The notes below the pieces were generated by a model. The model worked only from the letters and a program-made list of their open reading frames with translations. It did not search any database and had not been told where the DNA came from. From assembly GCF_030409805.1 (NCBI RefSeq), contig NZ_JAUFQP010000013.1:874501-938500 (forward strand): DNA of 64,000 bases, written 5' to 3'. Shown piece after piece: positions 35,247 to 44,310 of the stretch. A program made the translations under genes and the position numbers. The DNA comes from Algibacter miyuki (lineage in GTDB: Bacteria; Bacteroidota; Bacteroidia; Flavobacteriales; Flavobacteriaceae). Numbering within the stretch: the stretch's first letter is position 1; the number at the start of each line of letters is the position of its first letter.

Positions 35247-36386
35247 TTATGATCGTCTTCCTGTGGTTGTCGATCTTGTATTGTTGCTAGAATTACTTCG
35301 GCTTTGTGTTGCTCTGCTATTACTTTTTTGTGCGGTATTAGCTCGAGTTGTGCTAGGCGTACTTTTCGTACTTCTAGTTGTATTATTGCTTCTATTATAT
35401 GTACGAGTTTTTGTAGTTTTTGGACTTTGTACTCTCGTGTTTTTTTGAGTACGCGTTGTTGTTCTGTTATTAATCGTTGGTCTTGTAGTTGTACTTCTTG
35501 TAGTACTTCTATTTGGTGTCGATTTCACACTACTATTATCGCGTTTTGCGTAAGTGCGATTTGTAGATCTGTTATTACTCGATGTTCTATTTGGTATTGA
35601 ATTATTGTAACGACGGCCGCTATTGCTGTTTTGAGCAACTTGACGTCTTGAGTTTGTCGTTCTGTTAATTTTAGTAACATTTCTAGCGCTTCTATTTACG
35701 GTAGCGTAGTTTCTGTTTCGTGTTATTGTATTTCCACGACGACTATAAATTGCCGATGATGGGCGGTAATTGTTGTAAAAAGGTCTATTGTAAACATAAC
35801 GTGTTGGTGTATAATGTTGGCGGTAAGGTCTGTTGAAAACCACACGAAAATTTAATGATGGTATACGGTAATAATTGTGCCATGGACGGTAAACATATCC
35901 GCGGTTATAATTGTTAATGTATCCTGTATAATGACTATATCTGTTATAACGATCGTAGTGTACATACAATCCGCCAACATGCGAAATATAACCATTACTG
36001 TTGTAGTTTATATTTACATTTCCAGCTTGCGATATACGGCCATAATAATCGTAATAAATTGGCGTGTTTTCTATTTGAATAATAGCACCATATTCATCAT
36101 ATTGAACATAAGCGTTATAATCGTAACCCGAATTATAGCTAAAATCGATATTTCTAGAATGTAAAGAAACATTGACGTTAGAGGTTTGACGTTGTAAATT
36201 GAAATCGAATTGTCCATCAGGAAAAATCGAAAATTCAATGCCACGTTCTACAAAAATAAAAGAGTTTCCGTAACCTCTATTGTTATTTATTGTGGTGTTT
36301 ATGTCGCTGTTTGTTGTTGGGGTGTCTGCATTAACGGAAAACCCTGTGAAGATTAAGCCGGCTAATAAGAATATATATCTTTTCAT
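35247..36386 (-). CDS. Secreted protein with basic Arg/Asn/Ser/Thr-rich tail
   Basis: 379 aa. Signal peptide MKRYIFLLAGLIFTGFSVNA, then about 150 residues rich in Tyr/Asn with near-repeats of the form YDxYGxI (YDEYGAIIQIENTPIYYDYY, YDRYNRYSHY). From about residue 215 a low-complexity strongly basic tail follows (RRGNTITRNRNYAT, SRATQSRSNSSNNTRSTTTG). I recognise no enzyme motif. A DNA-, RNA- or polysaccharide-binding surface protein, or a substrate for crosslinking, could look like this. The low-complexity tail creates long spurious ORFs on the other strand. Confidence 0.7.
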   Translation of the reverse strand: MKRYIFLLAGLIFTGFSVNADTPTTNSDINTTINNNRGYGNSFIFVERGIEFSIFPDGQFDFNLQRQTSNVNVSLHSRNIDFSYNSGYDYNAYVQYDEYGAIIQIENTPIYYDYYGRISQAGNVNINYNSNGYISHVGGLYVHYDRYNRYSHYTGYINNYNRGYVYRPWHNYYRIPSLNFRVVFNRPYRQHYTPTRYVYNRPFYNNYRPSSAIYSRRGNTITRNRNYATVNRSARNVTKINRTTNSRRQVAQNSNSGRRYNNSIPNRTSSNNRSTNRTYAKRDNSSVKSTPNRSTTRSTTTRPTINNRTTTRTQKNTRVQSPKTTKTRTYNRSNNTTRSTKSTPSTTRANTAQKSNSRATQSRSNSSNNTRSTTTGRRS

Positions 36387-36765
36387 ATTGCTATATTTTA
36401 ATGTTATACACTTTGATAATTACAAACAGCGTGCCATAAAATTAAAACATGCTGTGAAGCCTTGTTTTTAAAGGGAATAAAAACGGATGTGTTGTTTGTT
36501 TTGAATGGTTTATTAGAGTTTTAGTAAAAAGAACAATGGTATTATAAGTATTATAAAATAGATGAATATGAGAATCCTTATCTATTAAATGTACATACGT
36601 TGTAAAATTGACACGATGCTTGAATGAAAAGTTAGTTCATACCTAGGTTGAAGAATGAAAAGAATAAAGGCATAGGGGGATAGGGTAGCCGAAGAGTTGA
36701 AATAGAGTAAGCCTTATTATACGTTGGATAACAAGAACGTTTTTGGTGATTAAATCTCTAATAAA
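36387..36765. other. 379-base intergenic stretch, nothing recognised
   Basis: Between two minus-strand genes. I find no ORF of note, no hairpin with a T-run and no clear -7 box; it must carry the promoter of the gene at 36386. Confidence 0.5.
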
Positions 36766-37428
36766 TTAGGAGTTGAAATACGACGTTATTTTTTCAAAAG
36801 TTATCGACTTAAAATCTTCAATTTTTAAATTGGCGTTGGTATAATCTTGATTTTTAGAATGGATACTATCAAAACCAACGCAAAAAATATTTGCCCCGTT
36901 GGCAGCCGCAATCCCATTTGTAGAATCTTCAATAACCATACATTCCGAAGCTTTAAAACCAGAGGCTTCAGCTGCTTTAATAAAAATTTCAGGATGTGGT
37001 TTCGATGCTTTTAAATCGGCACCACTAAGTTTAGCTTTAAAATATTTATTCAAATCAAAACGTTTAAAAATGCGTTCAATACTAGGCATGGAGGCCGATG
37101 ATGCTAAAACTAAAGTCAGTCCGTTGGCGTGGTAATTTTTAATTAAATCGAGTACGCCATCAATTAAATCGAATGTTTTATCGTTTTCAAAAATGTATTC
37201 GTAATGCTTACGTTTTATAGCAACCAAAGCTTCTGCAGTTTCCTTGAGGTTGAAATGTTCTTTCACCTGCTTGCAAACATTTAAGGTCGATTGCCCAGTG
37301 TACGATTCGTAAAGCGCATCAGACACATCGGCATTTACATCTCGAAACATTTGGTGGTAAGCGGCGTGGTGTAGCGGTTCGCTATCAATAATAACACCAT
37401 CCATATCGAAAATAACGGCTTTTAACAT
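36766..37428 (-). CDS. HAD-superfamily phosphatase, beta-phosphoglucomutase-like
   Basis: 220-aa cytoplasmic HAD-IA enzyme. Start chosen at MLKAVIFDMDGVIIDSEPLH (37428), which puts motif I (DMDG) at the N-terminus as usual; the longer frame only adds 18 unsupported residues. Motif II is LASSASM, motif III Lys is KASKPHPEIFI, and motif IV is MVIEDSTNGIAAANGA. The cap pattern ESYTGQSTLNVC resembles sugar-phosphate phosphatases and beta-phosphoglucomutases. Confidence 0.9.
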   Translation of the reverse strand: MLKAVIFDMDGVIIDSEPLHHAAYHQMFRDVNADVSDALYESYTGQSTLNVCKQVKEHFNLKETAEALVAIKRKHYEYIFENDKTFDLIDGVLDLIKNYHANGLTLVLASSASMPSIERIFKRFDLNKYFKAKLSGADLKASKPHPEIFIKAAEASGFKASECMVIEDSTNGIAAANGANIFCVGFDSIHSKNQDYTNANLKIEDFKSITFEKITSYFNS

Positions 37429-37503
37429 GATTGAATTTATTTTGGACGAAGATAAAAGAATTCGTGATATTAAAAATTCCAAAGCCGTTTTAAATAAAAG
37501 TGT

Positions 37504-38343
37504 TTACTCGGGTGTATTTGGTTTGATGTGCAAATCCATTTGAGGAAACGGAATAGTAATACCATGTTCAGCAAATTTCTTGCTAATGTTTCTTCGGACA
37601 TCACTTTTTACACGACTTATTTGAAATATTTTTTGACTAAAAAATAGCACTTGAAAATCTAAGGACGAATTTCCAAAATTAATTAATCGAGCTTCGGTAG
37701 TTTCTCGATCTGTAATATCCGGATGTTCAAAAGTGCTTTCTTCTAAAATTTTCATAACCAAATCAATGTCGCTGCCGTAAGCAACTCCTACATTGATTCT
37801 AAAACGCGCTTTCATTGCTTGGTGGCTCCAGTTAATCACTTTATTGGTGGTAATAAGTGAATTTGGAATAATTATAGAAACGTTATCCGTATTCAAAGCT
37901 TTAGAGGTTCGTAGTCCGATACTCTGTATTTTAACAATTTCACCATCAACATCTAGTACATCATCTATTTTTATAGATTGTTCCGATAGTAAAATAATTC
38001 CCGAAATAATATCATTAAACGTTTGCTGTAATCCTAAACCAATACCAACAAGTAAGGCTGCCGATCCTGCGATTAACACTGTTACTTTTATACCAATAGT
38101 TTCTAAAACAAGGCCAATGGTGATAATCCAAACTACATATTGAATAATTTGAAATAGGGCATAGGCATTACCTTTATCAAACTTGCTAAAGCGACGTTTT
38201 CTAAAAAGGGCTTTCTTTATTAAGATTAATATAAGTTTAGAGATCAGAACAATAATTAAAATGGAGACTAATGTGTATACCTTAATATGGCTTTCTCCCA
38301 CACTAATAAGTTCTTGTTCTAAAAATTTTGTAAATGTTTCCAT
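37504..38343 (-). CDS. Small-conductance mechanosensitive channel (MscS family)
   Basis: 279-aa inner-membrane channel that opens under membrane tension. Start taken at METFTKFLEQ (38343). Three hydrophobic segments are seen: VYTLVSILIIVLISKLILIL, FQIIQYVVWIITIGLVLETI, and the pore helix VLIAGSAALLVGIGLGLQQT with the Gly/Ala pattern of MscS TM3. The beta domain follows (GIILLSEQSIKIDDVLDVDG, VSIIIPNSLITTNKVINWS). C-terminus ends KKFAEHGITIPFPQMDLHIK, a common MscS ending. Confidence 0.94.
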   Translation of the reverse strand: METFTKFLEQELISVGESHIKVYTLVSILIIVLISKLILILIKKALFRKRRFSKFDKGNAYALFQIIQYVVWIITIGLVLETIGIKVTVLIAGSAALLVGIGLGLQQTFNDIISGIILLSEQSIKIDDVLDVDGEIVKIQSIGLRTSKALNTDNVSIIIPNSLITTNKVINWSHQAMKARFRINVGVAYGSDIDLVMKILEESTFEHPDITDRETTEARLINFGNSSLDFQVLFFSQKIFQISRVKSDVRRNISKKFAEHGITIPFPQMDLHIKPNTPE

Positions 38344-38463
38344 ATGGTTGTAAAATTGGCTGCAAGTATAGTTTAAAAATACAAAATGCAAGAGATACTT
38401 TGTGTCTAAATTGGCATAATTATAGTTTATTAAGGCTAAATTTGGATTATAAATTTATAAGAG

Positions 38464-38885
38464 ATGGTTGCAGCTTTATCTGTAATACTTAATTTTATTT
38501 TTTTATTAGGTTTAATTCGTTGTAATTGGCTTTTTGGTGGGCTATAAAGGCTTTCAGGGACTTTACCGTGCAAAGAAAATGAAGAACGTGTGCTAAATCC
38601 TAAAAAGATTAATACGGCAATTGTTGGAATGGGCTTAATTACGTTTTGTTTTGTCTATTTTTGCAAAGCAGAATTAAGCACGCTTAATTTACCTTATTGG
38701 ATTGGGCTTTATGCCGGCTGGATTATTTCAGAATTGTTTTTATTAAGAGCCATTGGCGATTTTAAATACGTTGATTTTTCAAAAAGGTAAGGCAAACTTA
38801 ATTCGGAAGATTAGATTCAAAACTCTTTTCGCCGTTGTGTTTAGCAATAAGCAGTATAGGCTTAATTATACAGATTTTAACTTAA
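38464..38885 (+). pseudogene. Decayed DUF3995 membrane protein gene
   Basis: Three lesions interrupt one recognisable protein. Frame 1 reads MVAALSVILNFIFLLGLIRC NWLFGG, hits TAA at 38545-38547, then continues in frame (LPCKENEERVLNPKKIN, LPYWIGLYAGWIISELFLLR, AIGDFKYVDF). There a lost base in the T-run near 38775 shifts the frame; the next frame resumes FFKKVRQT, has TAA at 38799-38801, then FGRLDSKLFSPLCLAIS to a natural stop at 38885. The order WLFGG, LP, NPKK, LRAIGDFKYVGFFKK, SPLC is that of DUF3995 proteins as I know them. The gene should be inactive unless the lesions are sequencing errors. Confidence 0.75.
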
Positions 38886-38895
38886 TATAGATACC

Positions 38896-39780
38896 ATCAA
38901 AACAACACCAAGCTTTCACCCGAAAAACAAACACCAAGAAGGTTACGATTTAGAAGCCTTATGCACTGCATTTCCAGGCTTATTACCTTTTGTTTTTGAA
39001 AATAAACACCAAACACAAACCATAGATTTTGCCAACCCCAAAGCAGTAAAAGCACTAAATACGGCTTTATTGGTTAAATATTATGGCGTTACATTTTGGG
39101 CTTTTCCAGACACTAATTTATGCCCGCCAATTCCAGGCCGTGTAGATTATATGCACCATATAGCGCATTTAGTTAAAAAAACAAATACCGAGAACGGCGT
39201 TAAAATATTAGATATTGGTACAGGCGCTTCTTGTATTTATCCTATTTTGGGGCATGCTGAATACAATTGGGATTTCGTAGCCACTGATATAGATGAGAGA
39301 TCGTTAAAAACGGCAGATAAAATTGTAACTAAAAATAATTTAAGTAAAAGTGTTACGTTGCGTCATCAAAAGGACGAAGCCCATATTTTTACAGGAATTA
39401 TAGAAGAAGACGAAATGTTCTCTGTTGCAGTATGCAATCCGCCATTTTATAAATCGGAAGCAGAAGCTTTAGAGGCTACCACCCGAAAGTCTAAAAACTT
39501 AAACAAAAACACAGATAAGCTGGTTCGGAATTTTTCAGGAACTCAAAACGAATTGTTATACAAAGGTGGCGAAAAAGCTTTTTTACACACCTATTTATAC
39601 GAAAGTTCTCTTTACAAAACCCAGTGCCATTGGTTTACAACCTTGGTTTCTAAAAAAGACTTAGTAAAAGGGATGTATGCGTCGCTTAAAAAATTAGGAG
39701 CGACCGAAATAAAAACCATAAACATGGGGCAGGGCAATAAAATATCGCGTATTGTAGCATGGACTTTTATGGAGAAATAA
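38896..39780 (+). CDS. rlmF: 23S rRNA (adenine1618-N6)-methyltransferase, non-standard start
   Basis: SAM-dependent enzyme methylating A1618 of 23S rRNA. The frame is open from 38881 and reads IKTTPSFHPKNKHQEGYDLE, then FANPKAVKALNTALL, LCPPIPGRVDYMHHI, the SAM motif ILDIGTGASCIYPIL and the N6-methylase motif VAVCNPPFY. These N-terminal blocks are conserved in RlmF, yet no ATG, GTG or TTG lies in frame before TTG 39070, which would remove about 60 conserved residues. The likely start is ATC at 38896 (homologues plausibly have ATG AAA ACA), or ATA at 38887. It begins right after the dead DUF3995 gene. Either a rare start is used or the gene is translationally silenced. Confidence 0.82.
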   Translation: MKTTPSFHPKNKHQEGYDLEALCTAFPGLLPFVFENKHQTQTIDFANPKAVKALNTALLVKYYGVTFWAFPDTNLCPPIPGRVDYMHHIAHLVKKTNTENGVKILDIGTGASCIYPILGHAEYNWDFVATDIDERSLKTADKIVTKNNLSKSVTLRHQKDEAHIFTGIIEEDEMFSVAVCNPPFYKSEAEALEATTRKSKNLNKNTDKLVRNFSGTQNELLYKGGEKAFLHTYLYESSLYKTQCHWFTTLVSKKDLVKGMYASLKKLGATEIKTINMGQGNKISRIVAWTFMEK

Positions 39781-39830
39781 AATGTTTTACGCTTTTGAAA
39801 ATCGCCTTGTTTTTGGTGATATTTCACACA

Positions 39831-39877
39831 AAAAAACTCAAATTAAACATTACTTTGTCTAATTTGAGTTTTTTTAT
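39831..39877. terminator. Bidirectional terminator between rlmF and ZIP transporter
   Basis: Stem AAAAAACTCAAATTA / TAATTTGAGTTTTTT with a loop of about 13 bases. Confidence 0.88.
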
Positions 39878-39927
39878 TACTAATAAATAGATGATATTTA
39901 TTAATATTCTCTTTTCTTCTCGAAATA

Positions 39928-40602
39928 CTAAATCACGTAAGCGATTCCAACGCCTAAAATAATAGCAATAAATTTGCTTAGATTAAACTTGTGACCTTCT
40001 CCACTTTCAAACAAAATGGTCGTGGAAATATGGAAGAATATACCAATAACCACAGCATTAATACTATGTGCAAAGTGTTCCGAAAAATCAGCCGTGTTAG
40101 AAATAAAAGTTCCCAGAGGCGTCATACAAGCAAAAATTACTAAAAACGCTACAATTTTCGACCTACTAAAACTAGACTGAAATAAAAACATACTGATAAG
40201 TGTCGCAATTGGAATTTTATGAATTAAAACCCCATAAATCATATCATTGTGTTCGTGTATAGGGAACCCTTCCAAAAAGCTATGAATACACAAACTAACA
40301 AATAACAACCACGGAAAATCGGTATCTTCCTTATGGATATGTACGTGTCCATGTTCGGCGCCTTTCGAAAATAATTCCAAAACAATTTGCAGTAAAATAC
40401 CGCCCATAATAAATAATCCGGTACGCTTGGAATTCAAATGATGGTACACCTCTGGCAATAATTCAAAAAGTGTTAAAGCCAACAGAAAAGCACCACTAAA
40501 AGAAAGTAGGAGCTTGGTATTCCACGATTTTTTGTTCTTAGTAATTGTGGCCAGTAGCACACCAAAAATAACAGCAATTATGGGTAAAATAAATTTAATC
40601 AT
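39928..40602 (-). CDS. ZIP-family metal transporter
   Basis: 224-aa inner-membrane protein with about seven to eight helices, likely importing Zn2+ or a similar divalent metal. The metal-site motifs of ZIP proteins are visible: HSFLEGFPI (helix IV) and HKIPIATLISMFLF (helix V). A His-rich loop GAEHGHVHIHKED lies between helices III and IV, as usual for the family. Separate from the downstream methyltransferase gene by 85 bases. Confidence 0.9.
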   Translation of the reverse strand: MIKFILPIIAVIFGVLLATITKNKKSWNTKLLLSFSGAFLLALTLFELLPEVYHHLNSKRTGLFIMGGILLQIVLELFSKGAEHGHVHIHKEDTDFPWLLFVSLCIHSFLEGFPIHEHNDMIYGVLIHKIPIATLISMFLFQSSFSRSKIVAFLVIFACMTPLGTFISNTADFSEHFAHSINAVVIGIFFHISTTILFESGEGHKFNLSKFIAIILGVGIAYVI

Positions 40603-40687
40603 CTAAAAAAATACTCAAAAAAAATGAGGTTTATAAGTGTTTTTAACTCAAATAATTTACACTGTAAGGCATAAAATCAACAGTTGT

Positions 40688-41419
40688 TTATTTAAAAATC
40701 ATCACTAAACGTTCCGATGTTTTTGCATTGAACTTACTCAATTTATAATCTCCAAAAACATCCAATAAATACACGCCAGCCTGCTCAAAAAGTGACTGAA
40801 AATCGGCTAAAGTAAATCCGCGAACACGCTCCTGAAATTTATAAGCATTCCCGTCCGTATCAAACGAAATATCTTTAATAATATAGCCGTTTTCCACGTA
40901 ACGTTTCAAATAAAAATCAATGCCATCTACCGTTTTTACTTCCTCGGGCACCAAATTATCAATCACAAACTCACTGTTCATAAAATCAATCACGCCAAAA
41001 CCAAAATCGTTCAAATTAGCCTTAATCGCTTCAATTGTTCTTAAATTATCAGCATCATCTTCAAAATACCCAAAACTGGTAAATAAATTAAAAACGGCGT
41101 CAAACTGCTTATTATAAGGCTTGCTCATGTCGTGCACATCAAATTTCAAACTATGATTTTCAAACTGTTTTGCAAAATCAATACTGTTTTCGCTCAAATC
41201 TACACCCGTTACATGGTAGCCCATTTTGTTTAAATATCGCGCATGTCTGCCCTTGCCACAAGCCAAATCTAGCACCGTTCCGCCCTCAGGCATATTCAAA
41301 TATTCAGTCAGCGTATCCATAAAAGCATGCGCCTCGGTATCATCTCTATCCTTGTATAAAATGTGGTAGTACGTCGTATCAAACCACGATGTAAACCATT
41401 TTTTTTCCTCTTTCTCCAT
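40688..41419 (-). CDS. Class I SAM-dependent methyltransferase
   Basis: 243-aa cytoplasmic Rossmann-fold methyltransferase. Motif I is GGTVLDLACGKGRHARYLNK, motif II VTGVDLSENSI, and post-motif residues FDAVFNLFTSFGYF fit the Methyltransf_25/11 group. The start MEKEEKKWFTSWFDTTYYHI and the middle DFYLKRYVENGYIIKD are typical of a small-molecule or cofactor methyltransferase group widespread in Bacteroidota; substrate unknown. Confidence 0.85.
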   Translation of the reverse strand: MEKEEKKWFTSWFDTTYYHILYKDRDDTEAHAFMDTLTEYLNMPEGGTVLDLACGKGRHARYLNKMGYHVTGVDLSENSIDFAKQFENHSLKFDVHDMSKPYNKQFDAVFNLFTSFGYFEDDADNLRTIEAIKANLNDFGFGVIDFMNSEFVIDNLVPEEVKTVDGIDFYLKRYVENGYIIKDISFDTDGNAYKFQERVRGFTLADFQSLFEQAGVYLLDVFGDYKLSKFNAKTSERLVMIFK

Positions 41420-41625
41420 ATTATTTTTTGGGGGTTACCACGCTTGGGCGTGGTCGGGCTTTCTGCTATATCTTTTTGCTAACTCGTTTAAAAACATGAA
41501 GTTGAGTGTGTAAAGTCAATCATTTACAAACCGCGTAAAAGGTCTTTAAATTTCAGCAAAAAGGATGCCGCTGCAATCCCTAACCCATTATCTGCCAATT
41601 TAGGCTACTTTACGCAAAATTACGT

Positions 41626-41633
41626 TATTTTTG
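41626..41633 (+). promoter_or_regulatory. Promoter -7 box TATTTTTG before the rlmL-like gene
   Basis: 27 bases before the ATG at 41660. Confidence 0.55.
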
Positions 41634-41659
41634 CAATCTATAAGACGTAGACGTAAAAA

Positions 41660-42817
41660 ATGGAAGAAAATTTCAACATGGTTGCCAAAACCTTATTTGG
41701 CTTTGAAGATTTATTAGCAAACGAACTCACACAAATGGGGGCTTTATACGTGAAAAAAGGTGTGCGAAACGTATCTTTTTCAGGCGATAAAGGTTTTATG
41801 TACAAATGTAACTTAGGGCTTCGTACTGCCGTTAAAATCCTAAAACCAATCCATAGTTTTACGGTTAATAGTGAAAAAGAACTATACGATAAACTTTACG
41901 CCATGAACTGGGCCAACTATATGAAGGCCACAGGAACACTTGCTGTAGATGCGACTATACATTCCGATTTATTTACCCATTCGCTCTATATCGCACAAAA
42001 AACAAAAGATGCCATTGTTGATAAATTTAGAGATACCGAAGGTGTACGCCCAAACGTAGATTTAAAATTCCCAGACATAAAAATAAACGTACATATCGAT
42101 CGTAGAAAATGTACTATTTCTTTAGATTCATCGGGTGATTCTTTGCATAAACGTGGTTATAAAACCGCGACTAACATTGCACCAATAAACGAAGTTTTAG
42201 CAGCTGGATTAATTATGCTTTCTGGTTGGGATGGGCAAACAGATTTCATGGACCCTATGTGCGGTTCTGGAACGATGCTTATCGAAGCTGCCATGATTGC
42301 CTGTAACATACCGCCAAACTTGATGCGAAAAGAATTTGCATTTGAGCGTTGGACGGATTGGGATGTGGAATTATTCGAAAAAATTGAAGAATCTTTACTT
42401 AAAAAAACACGCGATTTTCATCATAAAATTATCGGCTTCGATAAAGCTCCAAGTGCTGTAACCAAAGCCAAAGAAAATGTTGTTAACGCCCAACTGGAAG
42501 ATTTTATAGAGATAAAACACGAAGATTTCTTTAAAACTCAAAAAGGAGGTGACGAAAAACTACACATGGTTTTTAATCCACCTTACGGCGAGCGTTTAAA
42601 TATCGATATGGAAGAGTTTTATGCAAATATCGGAGATACGTTAAAACAAAATTATCCAGGTACTGATGCTTGGTTTATTACATCCAACCTCGATGCTTTA
42701 AAGCATGTAGGATTAAGACCGTCACGAAAAATTCAACTTTTTAATGCCAAATTAGAATCCCGTTTAGTAAAATACGTGATGTATGAAGGCAGTAAAAAAG
42801 GAAAGTACATGAATTAA
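41660..42817 (+). CDS. THUMP-domain 23S rRNA guanine-N2 methyltransferase (RlmL N-terminal type)
   Basis: 385-aa enzyme methylating a guanine of 23S rRNA. Residues about 5-160 form the ferredoxin-like plus THUMP domain (VAKTLFGFEDLLANEL, SLYIAQKTKDAIVDKF), and the C-terminal half is the methylase: MDPMCGSGTMLIEAAMIACN (SAM motif), FDKAPSAVTKAKENV, and VFNPPYGERLNI, the NPPYGERL motif diagnostic of RlmL/YpsC enzymes. It lacks the second (RlmK) methylase domain of the E. coli fusion, so it corresponds to the m2G2445 enzyme or its Gram-positive homologue. Confidence 0.93.
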   Translation: MEENFNMVAKTLFGFEDLLANELTQMGALYVKKGVRNVSFSGDKGFMYKCNLGLRTAVKILKPIHSFTVNSEKELYDKLYAMNWANYMKATGTLAVDATIHSDLFTHSLYIAQKTKDAIVDKFRDTEGVRPNVDLKFPDIKINVHIDRRKCTISLDSSGDSLHKRGYKTATNIAPINEVLAAGLIMLSGWDGQTDFMDPMCGSGTMLIEAAMIACNIPPNLMRKEFAFERWTDWDVELFEKIEESLLKKTRDFHHKIIGFDKAPSAVTKAKENVVNAQLEDFIEIKHEDFFKTQKGGDEKLHMVFNPPYGERLNIDMEEFYANIGDTLKQNYPGTDAWFITSNLDALKHVGLRPSRKIQLFNAKLESRLVKYVMYEGSKKGKYMN

Positions 42818-42882
42818 AGCGGTTTTCGTTTTTCTACATAGTATTCAGCGCGTTTCATAAAGTTTTTAATTTGTGCTGATAA

Positions 42883-42924
42883 AAAATACCCCCTTAATTT
42901 TATGAAAAACTAAGGGGGTATTTT
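42883..42924. terminator. Bidirectional terminator between rlmL-like gene and sulfatase
   Basis: Stem AAATACCCCCTTA / TAAGGGGGTATTT with an AT-rich loop and flanking A/T runs. Confidence 0.88.
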
Positions 42925-42931
42925 ATTTTAA

Positions 42932-44230
42932 TTAATGTCTTATTTCAGCAAGCTTTTGTAGTAATACTTCTTTTTGAGCTTCGTCTTCGTCGCTTAAAGG
43001 CAATTGATTTGTGCTTAGTAAATTGGGATTCTCCATCGGGTTTTCGTTTAAATTGAATAGGGCTTCACTACCATCTTCAAAGTAAATATACTTATGTGTT
43101 TTATTTCCAATGGTATAATCGGAATCACCGTTGGTTTTACCAATTTCAGAATAAATATAATCTCGAGAATTACTGTTGCTATCAGTTAGTAAACCTTTAA
43201 AACTCTTACTATCATTAATTTCAGTAGTAGAAACGCCTGCTATATTGGCGATGGTTGAAAATAAATCAGTTCCGTTAATTAAAGCGTTTTCTTCTTCATT
43301 GATGCGGCTAACCCCTTTTCCTGAAATATACATCGGTACATTTACGCCGCCTTTATAAACGGTTTCTTTTACACGTCTAGAGCTAAATTCTTGAGCCACA
43401 TTATTTGGTGTGCCATTATCTCCAATAAATATGATGATGGTATTGTTTCTAACCTCCTCAGACATGGCATTTAATAAGCGTCCAATTTCGGTGTCCATAG
43501 CTTCTATCATTGCCAAATAATAGGGTAGCGGATTGGCATCAATACTAGCTTGGTCTGCAGGTAAATCACCATAAGTATGCAAATTTGTAGGAGGTAAGTG
43601 AAATGGAGAATGTGGAGCATTATAGGCCAGCCACAAAAACCACGGCGATGTTTGTTGGTTTATCCAATCTATCGATAAATCAGTGAATTTGGTCGTGCTA
43701 TAGTCTGTTGATTTATTTGTTTGTCCGTTTTCAGTTAAATCCCAATTAGTATAAGATGGCATGGTACCATTTAGGAACCCCGTATAATAATCAACGCCCA
43801 TATCTGAAGGGTGATTTGCGTTTCTAGATAAATGCCATTTACCAATAACGGCATTACTGTAAGAGGTGTTTAGCGATAAATATTTTTGTAGAGAAACTTC
43901 GGTCGTAGAAAGTTCATCGCCCACTTTGGTAACCTGTGTTCTAAAAGCATATTTGCCTGTAATAATACTTGCTCTAGTAGGTGTGCATGTCGGGTTTACC
44001 CAAAAGTTGTTAAATAGAATCCCGTTATTTATTATATTTTGAACATTGGGTATATTCGGTTTAGTTGTTCCAATATTATAACCTGGAGCGGCATCTAAAC
44101 CCATATCGTCCGCTATAATTAATAAGATATTAGGTTCTGAGGATTGGCTAGGAATACTTGTTGGTTTTTCCTCTTTTGAACAAGAAAAAAGGACTAAACT
44201 ATAAAACAAGAAACTTATTAATTTATTCAT
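42932..44230 (-). CDS. Sulfatase lipoprotein
   Basis: 432-aa type I sulfatase. The N-terminus MNKLISFLFYSLVLFSC is a lipoprotein signal, so the enzyme is anchored in the cell envelope. Metal-site Asp residues appear in ILLIIADDMGLD; the formylglycine motif is CTPTRASIITGKY (Cys at the modified position, Thr replacing the usual Ser at +3); further active-site blocks are VIGKWHLS and FIGDNGTP. Sulfatases of marine Bacteroidota release sulfate from algal polysaccharides, but no susCD or polysaccharide-lyase genes are adjacent. Cys-type sulfatases need an anaerobic-type (anSME) or FGE maturase, not seen here. Confidence 0.94.
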   Translation of the reverse strand: MNKLISFLFYSLVLFSCSKEEKPTSIPSQSSEPNILLIIADDMGLDAAPGYNIGTTKPNIPNVQNIINNGILFNNFWVNPTCTPTRASIITGKYAFRTQVTKVGDELSTTEVSLQKYLSLNTSYSNAVIGKWHLSRNANHPSDMGVDYYTGFLNGTMPSYTNWDLTENGQTNKSTDYSTTKFTDLSIDWINQQTSPWFLWLAYNAPHSPFHLPPTNLHTYGDLPADQASIDANPLPYYLAMIEAMDTEIGRLLNAMSEEVRNNTIIIFIGDNGTPNNVAQEFSSRRVKETVYKGGVNVPMYISGKGVSRINEEENALINGTDLFSTIANIAGVSTTEINDSKSFKGLLTDSNSNSRDYIYSEIGKTNGDSDYTIGNKTHKYIYFEDGSEALFNLNENPMENPNLLSTNQLPLSDEDEAQKEVLLQKLAEIRH

Positions 44231-44310
44231 ATATAGTAAGACCTTAGAAGAGTAAAATAGTTTAATCTGAAGGTTTTTATAGTTTAATTATTCATTCTAG
44301 GTTGAAACCA

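Noticed and set aside
35263..35600. Two plus-strand ORFs rich in Leu/Val/Cys opposite the secreted protein gene
   Set aside because: They mirror the Arg/Ser/Thr-rich tail coded on the minus strand.
42932..44230. Polysaccharide utilisation locus around the sulfatase
   Set aside because: No susC/susD pair, lyase or surface glycan-binding gene lies next to it; the sulfatase stands alone.
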